A stretch of 8,481 nt of DNA from CAIZGX01 sp039805165 (GCA_039805165.1 JBDLUS010000083.1:1-8481), one strand, 5' to 3'; positions 1 to 6,589 are shown, counted from the first letter of the stretch. Numbers and translations: made by a program. The notes: generated by a model not told the origin, from the sequence alone.

Positions 1-1074
1 ATTATGGATTTTGTGAGTGGTGTTGGGGTGAGTAATCTGGGGCATGGGAATGCGCGTATTCGCGAGGCTATTCATGCGCAAGTAGATAAGCACTTGCACA
101 CAATGGTGTATGGTGAATTTATTCAGGAAGCGCAGGACAATGCAGCGAAGAGCTTATTGAAATTGCTTCCTTCTGAATTAAATTGTTGCTACTTCGTGAA
201 CAGCGGAACGGAAGCAAATGAAGCGGCCATAAAGTTGGTGAAGCGCGTTACAGGAAGAAAAGAGATTGTCTCGTTTGTGGGATCTTATCACGGAAGCACA
301 ACGGGCTCAATGGCCATTAGTGCGAATGAAGTGAAGAAGCAGAACTTCCGTCCGCTTATGCCCGGTGTGAACTTCATTCGATTGAACAACTGGGAAGACC
401 TCGATTTCATTACTGAAAAAACGGCTGGTGTTATTCTTGAAACCATTCAAGGAGACGCAGGCGTGCGTATACCGAATGAACTGTATTTGCATGCGCTGAA
501 AAAGAAATGCGATGAAGTGGGTGCGCTGCTCGTGTTCGATGAAATTCAATGCGGCATGGGGCGCACCGGGAAGGTGTTCGCGTTCGAACACTTCGGCGTG
601 GTTCCTCACGCCATTACGCTCGGAAAAGCTTTAGGCGGAGGAATGCCTATCGGTTGCTTGGTTTCCTCGCGAGAGAACATGCGCGAGCTTTCACACAATC
701 CGTTTCTCGGACACATTAGCACCTTCGCCGGACATCCGGTTGCTTGCGCAGCAGCGCATGCATTCCTCGAACAAATTCACAATGAAGAATTGTTGAATCA
801 TGCCGAGCAAATCGGACAATACATTGAAGAAAAATTATCCGCGCATGAACGCGTAATTGAAGTTCGAAGAAAGGGATTATTCTTCGCCATTGACATGGAA
901 AGTGCTGAAGTGGTTCAGCAAGTAGTGGAAGAAAATTTAAGAAACGGACTTTTGAGTTTTTGGTTCTTGTCTTGTCCGTGGAGTTTTCGTATTGCTCCGC
1001 CCTTGACGATTACCATGGAGGAAGCGTCTATAGGAGTTGAGACCATCCTTGCCTCAATGAGTGCTGCTAAATAA
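1..1074 (+). CDS. Class III PLP-dependent aminotransferase (acetylornithine/4-aminobutyrate type), 5' end missing
   Basis: Fold-type I, class III aminotransferase that moves an amino group between an omega- or alpha-amino donor and a 2-oxo acid, using PLP in the cytoplasm. The frame is open at base 1 and the first visible residues (IMDFVSGVGVSNLGHG) match a segment that normally sits some 30-40 residues into this family, so the ATG at 4 is not the true start. Counting from that Met: SGTEAN (67-72, cofactor phosphate loop), SYHGST (94-99), FDEIQCGMGRTG (178-189, with Asp179 expected to contact the pyridine nitrogen), and TLGKALGGGMP (205-215) with Lys208 as the Schiff-base lysine. STFAGHP (239-245) and a late RIAPPLTIT (329-337) are also family-typical. 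The C-terminus looks complete. The sequence reads like the Bacteroidota group usually annotated only as 'aspartate aminotransferase family'; substrate (acetylornithine, lysine, ornithine, GABA) cannot be decided. The downstream gene is convergent and functionally unlinked as far as can be seen. Confidence 0.93.
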   Translation: MMDFVSGVGVSNLGHGNARIREAIHAQVDKHLHTMVYGEFIQEAQDNAAKSLLKLLPSELNCCYFVNSGTEANEAAIKLVKRVTGRKEIVSFVGSYHGSTTGSMAISANEVKKQNFRPLMPGVNFIRLNNWEDLDFITEKTAGVILETIQGDAGVRIPNELYLHALKKKCDEVGALLVFDEIQCGMGRTGKVFAFEHFGVVPHAITLGKALGGGMPIGCLVSSRENMRELSHNPFLGHISTFAGHPVACAAAHAFLEQIHNEELLNHAEQIGQYIEEKLSAHERVIEVRRKGLFFAIDMESAEVVQQVVEENLRNGLLSFWFLSCPWSFRIAPPLTITMEEASIGVETILASMSAAK

Positions 1075-1659
1075 TTAAAGAATTGCTTTTATTGTTTGAA
1101 GAATGATCTTCATATCCGTTAAAAAACTTTGCTCGCGGACGTATTTTAGATTGAGTGCGAGTTTTGCGGGCATGATTTCCTCGATGTAAGTTTTTTCAGG
1201 ATGAGGAGATTGGCTGAGGAGTTCGTTTTCACGAACGTATTCTATGCTGGCGAAGTCTGTGATTCCTGGTTTGATGCTGAGAACGTTTTGTTGTTCTTCG
1301 TTGTACAACAAAACGTATTTAGGAACTTCTGGGCGAGGGCCTACGACGCTCATTTCACCCAAAAACACATTTACCAATTGAGGCAGTTCGTCGATTTTAT
1401 ACTTCCGAATAAAATAACCGCTTCGTGTAATTCGATTGTCTTTCATTCCAACCGTTAATTGTCCTTTTGATTCTGCGTTTTTGCGCATGGAGCGAAACTT
1501 CAACAAACCAAAATTTCTTCCATTCAAACCCACACGCTGTTGCACGAAAAAAGGAGAACCAAAATCGTCGAGGACTATCCAAATCGACACAACCATTCCC
1601 AAAGGAAAAAGCACGAGCATGAGCACCGCTGAGAATAGAATATCGAAAAGCCTTTTCAT
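1075..1659 (-). CDS. Small bacterial sugar transferase (PglC-like phosphoglycosyl transferase)
   Basis: Monotopic phosphoglycosyl transferase of the bacterial sugar transferase family, which transfers a sugar-1-phosphate from a nucleotide sugar to a polyprenyl phosphate at the inner face of the cytoplasmic membrane. At 194 residues it matches the minimal PglC form, without the extra transmembrane domain of WbaP/WcaJ. An N-terminal hydrophobic stretch (about residues 4-30, with a proline at 19) fits the re-entrant membrane helix. KFRSMR (54-59), the catalytic Asp-Glu pair in KIDELPQL (Asp90-Glu91), GEMSVVGPRPE (101-111) and KPGITDFASI (130-139) are all present. I chose the ATG at 1659 (MKRLFDIL) because this is where relatives begin and it leaves 4 bases after the upstream stop; the in-frame ATG at 1689 would add MQSWRPSHKE and overlap the upstream gene by 26 bases. 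It follows the sugar aminotransferase and is probably cotranscribed with it. The sugar substrate is not identifiable, though an amino sugar is likely. Confidence 0.93.
   Translation of the reverse strand: MKRLFDILFSAVLMLVLFPLGMVVSIWIVLDDFGSPFFVQQRVGLNGRNFGLLKFRSMRKNAESKGQLTVGMKDNRITRSGYFIRKYKIDELPQLVNVFLGEMSVVGPRPEVPKYVLLYNEEQQNVLSIKPGITDFASIEYVRENELLSQSPHPEKTYIEEIMPAKLALNLKYVREQSFLTDMKIILQTIKAIL
1283..1316. repeat. Perfect 12-base inverted repeat inside the sugar transferase gene
   Basis: Bases 1283-1294 (ACGTTTTGTTGT) are exactly complementary in reverse to 1305-1316 (ACAACAAAACGT), separated by a 10-base loop (1295-1304). It lies entirely in coding sequence, over residues YVLLYNEEQQNVL of the transferase, about 240 bases before its stop. 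In mRNA it would be a stable stem-loop. No U tract follows in the gene's sense direction, so it is not a standard terminator. The protein here looks family-typical rather than inserted, so it may be chance. Confidence 0.6.
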
Positions 1660-1663
1660 TTCT

Positions 1664-2869
1664 TTATGCGATGGCCGCCAAGATTGCATTCGCTACGCGC
1701 TCTGCATCTTCATTCGACAAATCGTAATAAACAGGAAGCGAAATTTCATTCTTATAGAAATTAAACGCATTCGGAAAGTCGTGAATGTCATATCCCAAAC
1801 TTTTGTAAAACGTGAACAAAGGTAACGGCTGAAAATGCACGTTCAATGAAATGCCTAACTCCGCCACTTCGCGAATGACAGCGTCGCGCTGATCTTCTGT
1901 GAACTTATTTAAGCGAAGCATATACAAGTGGAAGTTCGAATCTGACCACTCCGTTTTGAACGTTGGAAGAATGCAATTTTCATTGGCTGAAAGAATGCGA
2001 TTATAGATTTCGCATATCTCTTTTCTTCTGTCTAAACTTTCTTGAAAACGCTCCAACTCCACTCTTCCAATTGCAGCATGAATGTCTGTCATGTTGCATT
2101 TGTATCCCGCTTCAACAATATCATATCTCCAGTTACCCGGTTGCATTTTCGAGATGGCGTCTTTCGATTGTCCGTGAAGCGACTTGGTGTATATCTCTTG
2201 ACGAATCTTTTCCGAAATAATTTCATTTTGAAAATTCAGAGCAATGGCTCCACCTTCTGCAGTGGTTAGATTTTTCACTGCGTGGAAAGAGAAACCTGCT
2301 ACGTCGGTTTGATTACCGACACGCTTTCCTTTATACAATGAGCCAAATGAATGTGCTGCATCTGAAACAATCAATGGACGTCCGAATTTTTCTTGAGGCT
2401 TACTGGTCGGTTTCCATTCGAATCGCTGAGTAAAGCTCTTCGCCAATTCCATGTATGCGTCATAATCAACAGGCAATCCTCCAACGTCAACAGGCATTAT
2501 GGCTTTTGTTCTTTCCGTCATTGCCGCCGCAACTTTCTCGATATCCATATGCGCTGAATCTGGCGCGCAATCAACCATAACAGGGGTAGCACCTAAATGC
2601 ACAACCACGTTTGCTGTTGCAGCGTAGGTGTATGCGGGAACAATTACTTCATCGCCCGGACCAATTCCAAACCAATACAAAACCATCTCAACAGCGTTTG
2701 TCCAAGAGTTCAAACACAAAACCGGACCTGAATCACAATAGCGTTTAATATCATTTTCAAAAGCACGTGTCTGCGGACCTGTTGTTATCCAACCTGAACG
2801 TAGCACTGCCGTAACCGCTTCGATTGTCTTTTCATCAATCCGAGGCGGAGAAAAAGGAATGGGTTTCAT
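1664..2869 (-). CDS. DegT/DnrJ/EryC1/StrS-family sugar aminotransferase
   Basis: PLP-dependent aminotransferase that usually converts a nucleotide-linked keto sugar to an amino sugar (PglE, ArnB and PseC are characterised members). It is 401 residues, a normal full length. The N-terminus IPFSPPRIDEKTIEAV followed by SGWITTGPQT (25-34) is the usual family opening, which fixes the ATG at 2869. GDEVIVPAYTYAATANVV (72-89), the PLP-contact aspartate in SDAAHSFGS (Asp170) and the Schiff-base lysine in FHAVKNLTTAEGG (Lys199) are intact. LHGQSKDA (231-238) and YKCNMTDIHAAIGRVEL (256-272) follow, then a C-terminal domain with VHFQPLP (344-350). SWTNA (55-59) replaces the commoner SGT motif; I remember this form from Bacteroidota relatives, so I read it as a subgroup trait. 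With the sugar transferase after it, it resembles the PglE-PglC step pair of amino-sugar glycan synthesis; exact substrate is an inference. Confidence 0.93.
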   Translation of the reverse strand: MKPIPFSPPRIDEKTIEAVTAVLRSGWITTGPQTRAFENDIKRYCDSGPVLCLNSWTNAVEMVLYWFGIGPGDEVIVPAYTYAATANVVVHLGATPVMVDCAPDSAHMDIEKVAAAMTERTKAIMPVDVGGLPVDYDAYMELAKSFTQRFEWKPTSKPQEKFGRPLIVSDAAHSFGSLYKGKRVGNQTDVAGFSFHAVKNLTTAEGGAIALNFQNEIISEKIRQEIYTKSLHGQSKDAISKMQPGNWRYDIVEAGYKCNMTDIHAAIGRVELERFQESLDRRKEICEIYNRILSANENCILPTFKTEWSDSNFHLYMLRLNKFTEDQRDAVIREVAELGISLNVHFQPLPLFTFYKSLGYDIHDFPNAFNFYKNEISLPVYYDLSNEDAERVANAILAAIA

Positions 2870-2876
2870 ATGTGAG

Positions 2877-2884
2877 CAAAAATA
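2877..2884 (-). promoter_or_regulatory. Candidate Bacteroidota -7 box for the sugar aminotransferase operon
   Basis: On the minus strand this reads TATTTTTG, a full match to the TAnnTTTG element recognised by the Bacteroidota primary sigma factor. I find no convincing TTTG -33 element 19-21 bases upstream. It ends only 7 bases before the ATG at 2869, so transcription from it would give an almost leaderless mRNA. The match could be accidental in an A/T-rich spacer. Confidence 0.35.
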
Positions 2885-2907
2885 AGGAATACGCCTGCTG
2901 CTTTTAG

Positions 2908-2915
2908 TAACTTTA
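2908..2915 (+). promoter_or_regulatory. Candidate -7 box for the outer-membrane receptor gene
   Basis: TAACTTTA matches TAnnTTTG except for the last base and lies 40 bases before the ATG at 2956, giving a plausible leader of roughly 35 bases. No clear -33 TTTG is visible. No Shine-Dalgarno sequence precedes the ATG, which is normal for this phylum. This is the only box-like sequence on this strand of the 86-base divergent spacer. Confidence 0.3.
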
Positions 2916-2955
2916 CAGAATTAAACAATTTGAACAAGATAACTGTTCTTCACGC

Positions 2956-5565
2956 ATGACATTTCAATCACATCGACCACTCGCATTCCATAAATCAATA
3001 ATGCTGTTTTTGTTTGCTATTCTTTTCGGAACAACCGTCTTTGCTCAGCCTCAGACCGGAGGAAGACCCGGAGGAACTGGAGGCAGTGGTGCAGGACAAC
3101 CTGGAAGACCAGCGCCAAAAGGACGAGTTTACGGAAAGCTTTTCGATGCGCGGACGAACAAACCCCTAGAATTCGTGGTGTTACGTGTGTACAGAGAGGA
3201 CAGCTTGGTGGTAAAGGAAAAGAATCCAATAGTTTTAGGCGGAGCCCTTTCGCAGGCCAACGGAGAGTTCACGATTGAAGATTTACCGGTTGGTGAAAAA
3301 TTAACACTCCGTTTTTCTTTGGCGGAAGTTGAAGCGGCCTATTTCGTTTTCACATTAAAACCTTCAGGAGGTCCAATGGGTCTGGTTGAAAAGGATTTGG
3401 GAAATCTCAAACTCACATTCACCGGACAATTGAATACAGTGACCATTGACGGTGGCGGCCCTCGCTTGGAATTCGATAAACGCATTTACGATGTTGACAA
3501 GAACCCTATGAACTCGGGGGGAACAGCTGAAGATGTGTTGAGAAACATTCCATCTCTTCAAGTGGATACCGATGGAAATGTTCAGCTTCGCAATGCAGCT
3601 CCTCAAATTTTTGTAGACGGAAGACCAACTACCTTAACCATTGATCAGATTCCAGCAGATGCCATTCAACGTGTTGAATTAATTACTAATCCATCGGCGA
3701 AGTACGATGCTAGCGGTGGCGGTGGTGGCATTGTAAACATTGTGATGAAGCACAACCGCAGCGGTGGTTACAACGGGAGTATTCGTGGAGGTGTTGACAA
3801 ACGCGGAAGGGTGAATTCAGGAATGGACTTCAACATTCGACAAGGAAAAATAAATTTCTTCGCCAACGCGAATTACAATCAGCGTCGGAGTATAAGCATT
3901 GGAACTACGGACCGAACCAATGTATCCCCTGCCTTCACGCTTTTCCAGGATCAGTACAATTTCAACGACGGTCTTATGCTCACAGGAAGAGGCGGATTCG
4001 ATTGGCTGTTGGACAATAGAAATACACTTACATTCTCGAGTAATATTCACAGAGGTTCATTCGCTCCGTTCGACACCTTGAATGTGCTAACAGATACCCT
4101 CGATGGCGGAACAGGATCCTATTATCGCGAAAGCAATACCAAGCGAGCCTTTCAGAACCTTGGTGGTAGTGTATTGTATAAACATCTCTTCACAAAAGAA
4201 GGTACAGAATTAAATGCAGACATCAATTACAACCGAATTAAAAGTGTTTTCGACGGCGATTACATGAACATCTACAACGATGCGAACGCTACCTATTTGA
4301 TGCAACATGGTGATGTGTCTCAATTTTTAATTACTTCTCAAATCGACTTCGAATCAAAAATGACAGATCGTTTTCGTCTTGAAGCGGGAACACGCGTTTC
4401 TGTGCGTGACTTCACAACAGAATACAAGAATCAAGAATTGTTAAACAACGAATGGATTGACATTACTTCATTGCAAGTAAACTACCATTACCTCGATCAG
4501 GTTTATGCAGCCTATGGAACAGCAGCATTGGATTTACCTGTTTGGAAAATTAAAGCGGGGCTGAGAGCTGAGAGCAGCGATTACAAAGGTGAATTATTAA
4601 GCACAGGAAGTAACTTCGCTTATCAATACCCGATTGCACTATTCCCATCTTTATTCGTAACTCGCGTTCTAACAGAGAAACAAGACGTTCAATTTGCTTT
4701 GAACAGAAAGATCAATCGTCCGAGTTTCATGACGCTTTCTCCGTTTACAGACTACAGTGATTCGTTGAACATTCAACGTGGTAATCCGGGATTAAAACCC
4801 GAGTTCACACAATCGGGTGAATTGTCTTGGCAATGGCTTCCGAACAAGAAAAACACGGTAATCGTTTCTGCTTATGGCCGATATACAACGAATGTAACTG
4901 TTCGTCAACAAAGTTTAGAATACAGTGAATTCTTGGGCGATACTGTTGTAGTAACCTCTTATCAGAATGCGAGTAGCAGCCAAGCACTCGGATTGGAATT
5001 TGTGTCTCGCAATGCGCTCTCGAAGACCATTGATATAAGCACTAACATTAACATCTACAACAGTGCCATTGATGGAACCAACCTCGACCCGAATTTAAAA
5101 AACAACATCAGTTCTTATTGGATTAAAAGTAACATCACCTACAAAGCGCCAAAGAACATTTCTCTTCAAGCCATGTTCGATTACAGCAGCAAACGCTCGT
5201 TGGAAGTTGGAAGCAGTGAACGTGGTGGTGGTGGTGGTGGTGGTGGTGGAATGGGTATGGGTGGCTGGGGCGGAAGCAACAACACTGTTCAGGGCTATAT
5301 AGAGCCTACTTATGGATTAGATCTTTCTATTCGCAAAGAGTTTTTAGCGAATAGAAGTTTAGTGGTTTCCTTCAGCGCACAGGACGTTTTGCGCACGCGC
5401 GTAAACATTGTGCACAGCACTTCGCCTTACTTCGATCAGATAACTTACAAGCGTCGCGACTGGCAGATGTTCCGTTTCAATGTTTCATGGAAATTCGGAA
5501 AGATGGATTCGCAATTGTTCAAGCGTAAGAACATGAAGTCGAACGAAGGCGGAATGGAAGGCTAA
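2956..5565 (+). CDS. TonB-receptor-like outer-membrane beta-barrel protein with carboxypeptidase-like regulatory domain
   Basis: Outer-membrane protein of 869 residues, of the Bacteroidota type with a carboxypeptidase-regulatory-like domain, a plug and a large barrel (OMP_b-brl_3 style). Order: signal peptide with hydrophobic core at 15-28 and likely cleavage after VFA (30/31); Gly/Pro-rich linker 31-56; beta-sandwich domain about 57-155 (RVYGKLFDARTNKPLEF ... ANGEFTIEDLPVGEKLTLRF); plug about 158-265, with DVLRNIPSLQVDTDGNVQL, IFVDGRP and IQRVELITNPSAKYDASGGGGGIVNIV; barrel about 270-850 of alternating strands, including RPSFMTLSPFTDYSDSLNIQ and GNPGLKPEF. A last strand FRFNVSWKFGK is followed by a charged tail of about 20 residues. 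A nine-glycine run sits at 757-765. I see no obvious TonB box and no SusD-like partner beside it, so ligand and energy coupling are unknown; siderophore, peptide, glycan or purely structural roles are all possible. The gene is divergent from the sugar aminotransferase. Confidence 0.9.
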   Translation: MTFQSHRPLAFHKSIMLFLFAILFGTTVFAQPQTGGRPGGTGGSGAGQPGRPAPKGRVYGKLFDARTNKPLEFVVLRVYREDSLVVKEKNPIVLGGALSQANGEFTIEDLPVGEKLTLRFSLAEVEAAYFVFTLKPSGGPMGLVEKDLGNLKLTFTGQLNTVTIDGGGPRLEFDKRIYDVDKNPMNSGGTAEDVLRNIPSLQVDTDGNVQLRNAAPQIFVDGRPTTLTIDQIPADAIQRVELITNPSAKYDASGGGGGIVNIVMKHNRSGGYNGSIRGGVDKRGRVNSGMDFNIRQGKINFFANANYNQRRSISIGTTDRTNVSPAFTLFQDQYNFNDGLMLTGRGGFDWLLDNRNTLTFSSNIHRGSFAPFDTLNVLTDTLDGGTGSYYRESNTKRAFQNLGGSVLYKHLFTKEGTELNADINYNRIKSVFDGDYMNIYNDANATYLMQHGDVSQFLITSQIDFESKMTDRFRLEAGTRVSVRDFTTEYKNQELLNNEWIDITSLQVNYHYLDQVYAAYGTAALDLPVWKIKAGLRAESSDYKGELLSTGSNFAYQYPIALFPSLFVTRVLTEKQDVQFALNRKINRPSFMTLSPFTDYSDSLNIQRGNPGLKPEFTQSGELSWQWLPNKKNTVIVSAYGRYTTNVTVRQQSLEYSEFLGDTVVVTSYQNASSSQALGLEFVSRNALSKTIDISTNINIYNSAIDGTNLDPNLKNNISSYWIKSNITYKAPKNISLQAMFDYSSKRSLEVGSSERGGGGGGGGGMGMGGWGGSNNTVQGYIEPTYGLDLSIRKEFLANRSLVVSFSAQDVLRTRVNIVHSTSPYFDQITYKRRDWQMFRFNVSWKFGKMDSQLFKRKNMKSNEGGMEG
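5224..5247 (+). repeat. (GGT)8 trinucleotide microsatellite within the receptor gene
   Basis: Eight exact GGT codons followed by GGA encode nine consecutive glycines (residues 757-765), then MGMGGWGG. The period of three keeps the frame whatever the copy number, so slippage would alter only the length of a flexible loop between two late barrel strands. Other glycines in this gene use mixed GGA/GGC/GGT codons, so the uniform GGT usage suggests recent slippage expansion. Confidence 0.9.
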
Positions 5566-5682
5566 TTCACGGAGTGAAGATTGGCGGAGTCAAAGATTGG
5601 CGGAGCCAAAGATTGACGAAGTCAAAGATGCTTCGCAAGATTGACGAAGTCAAAGATGTTACACAAGATTACTTCGTAAAGA
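5566..5682. repeat. Array of eight mini-palindromes separated by AGA, between convergent genes
   Basis: Eight short inverted repeats lie in line: 5566-5578 (TTCAC-GGA-GTGAA), 5581-5593 (TTGGC-GGA-GTCAA), 5597-5609 (TTGGC-GGA-GCCAA), 5613-5625 (TTGAC-GAA-GTCAA), 5629-5637 (TGC-TTC-GCA), 5641-5653 (TTGAC-GAA-GTCAA), 5657-5665 (TGT-TAC-ACA) and 5669-5679 (TTAC-TTC-GTAA). Each has a 3-base loop, and AGA follows every unit except the first, where only GA remains. All arms pair perfectly except one G:T in the second unit, a wobble in plus-strand RNA. Arm sequences differ between units while the pairing is kept. The first unit starts right after the receptor stop codon; the last contains the prmC stop codon (5669-5671) and its final Lys codon. 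The array could end or stabilise transcripts from both sides, but no U tract is present. Confidence 0.85.
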
Positions 5683-6589
5683 GTAGCATGCGCGCTTTTC
5701 CCTGAAGATCTTTCTTCAACTCTCCTTTCCAGCCCATTGATTCTCCCAGTGTGAGGGTTTCGCTCGCGTAGTTCTCGTGTATTTCGAAGAAGACTTGATT
5801 GACTGTTTCGCATTTGTTGGCGAGTTCAAGTATGCGTCTATAAAACAACAACGGATCGTTTTCAGGAACGAAGAGTGCGAGGTGCGGTTCGTGCTCAACA
5901 ACAGACTGACGCATTTCACTTCCTTCTGGAACAGGAATGTATGGCGGATTCGAAACAATGGTGTTCCAATTTCCTGCGGGGAAATTTTGAGATAAAATAT
6001 CCACTTCCTTCCACGCTACTTCCAACTGAAATTCTTTGGAATTTTTTTCTGCAACTTGCAACGCTTCTTTCGAAACATCACATCCTGAAACATTCCAAGT
6101 GGGTTGTGATTTTTTTAATGCGAGGGCTATGGCGCCTGAACCGGTTCCGATGTCTAAAACCGAATGTACCGAATGATTATTCGGTGCGACGTGATCGTTC
6201 TGTGCGACCTGACCTTCATGGGCCGAATAATTATTCGGCCTTATGGCTTCAAGTATCCACCTGACCAATTCTTCGGTTTCTGGACGAGGGATTAAGACCG
6301 CTGGAGAAACATGCATGTCCATTCCGAAAAAATAGGCCTTGCCCAAAACATACTGAAGCGGTTCCTTATTCGCAATGCGCTTCACGGCTTTGTAGACCAA
6401 GAGCATTTGCGATTCGCTAATGGAATCGTTTGCCTTCACGATTAAATCGGCTGAAGACAAATTCAAGTAATGACGAAAGAGTTCATTCACGATGTTTCGC
6501 GATTCGCGGGCATCGTAGACCTCTCCCACTCGCTGAAGCGCAAAGTCTTTCAGCGTTCCAATTTTGTTGTTCGGAAGAATGTGGTTCAT
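5669..6589 (-). CDS. prmC: Release factor glutamine N5-methyltransferase (HemK/PrmC)
   Basis: SAM-dependent methyltransferase that methylates the glutamine of the GGQ motif in peptide-chain release factors RF1/RF2 in the cytoplasm. The 306 residues show the N-terminal helical domain, EPLQYVLGKAYFFG (76-89), the linker motif IPRPETEELV (100-109), SAM-binding LDIGTGSGAIALAL (145-158), the acidic GCDVSKEAL (169-177) and the catalytic NPPY (214-217) in TIVSNPPYIPVPEG. QGKARML close to the end corresponds to the usual C-terminal strand. Between WILEAI and VLDIG, where relatives normally have only about ten residues, there is an extra segment of about 25 residues (117-142, RPNNYSAHEGQ...APNNHSVHS) encoded by palindromic DNA. 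The ATG at 6589 overlaps the TGA of the upstream amylase gene by 4 bases (ATGA), implying translational coupling. All catalytic motifs are intact, so it is probably functional. Confidence 0.95.
   Translation of the reverse strand: MNHILPNNKIGTLKDFALQRVGEVYDARESRNIVNELFRHYLNLSSADLIVKANDSISESQMLLVYKAVKRIANKEPLQYVLGKAYFFGMDMHVSPAVLIPRPETEELVRWILEAIRPNNYSAHEGQVAQNDHVAPNNHSVHSVLDIGTGSGAIALALKKSQPTWNVSGCDVSKEALQVAEKNSKEFQLEVAWKEVDILSQNFPAGNWNTIVSNPPYIPVPEGSEMRQSVVEHEPHLALFVPENDPLLFYRRILELANKCETVNQVFFEIHENYASETLTLGESMGWKGELKKDLQGKARMLLFTK
6159..6240. repeat. Palindromic repeat cluster inserted in frame in prmC
   Basis: Bases 6221-6240 form a perfect 20-base palindrome (arm GGCCGAATAA). Bases 6168-6185 form a second, 18-base palindrome (arm ACCGAATGA) with one mismatched pair. 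ACCGAATG occurs twice in tandem (6159 and 6168). On the minus strand the DNA between contains two adjacent 18-base units beginning GTCGCAC, identical at 14 positions. Together they encode the extra residues 117-142 of PrmC without breaking the frame. An in-frame palindromic element, comparable in principle to Rickettsia palindromic elements, is my inference. Confidence 0.75.

Noticed and set aside
216..227. SWT instead of SGT in the phosphate-binding region of the sugar aminotransferase (residues 55-57) as a defect
   Set aside because: The surrounding residues and all PLP-binding and catalytic positions are intact, and I recall this variant from Bacteroidota relatives; it is more likely a subgroup feature. 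(The coordinates given here are nominal; the motif lies near 2699-2707 on the minus strand.)
1687..1689. ATG at 1689 as the start of the sugar transferase
   Set aside because: It would add ten residues not typical of PglC-like proteins and overlap the upstream gene by 26 bases; the ATG at 1659 fits the family N-terminus and leaves a short gap.
1436..1825. Antisense open frames of 100-130 codons, such as 1436-1825 (+), 5875-6264 (+) and 7144-7491 (+)
   Set aside because: Each lies opposite a gene with clear family motifs, spans gene boundaries or lacks any recognisable domain, and has composition typical of shadow frames.
5566..5682. Palindrome-AGA array as a CRISPR array or a CRP/FNR-type operator
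   Set aside because: Units are 9-13 bases with constant 3-base linkers, not 24-40-base repeats with unique spacers, and no cas genes are near. The TTGAC-NNN-GTCAA dyad has a shorter centre than the 4-base centre of FNR sites, and the location between convergent 3' ends is wrong for an operator.
6029..6044. Hairpin AAATTC-TTTG-GAATTT followed by T's, resembling a plus-strand terminator
   Set aside because: It is a 6-base A/T-rich stem inside prmC, antisense to it, with no plus-strand gene ending there; likely chance.
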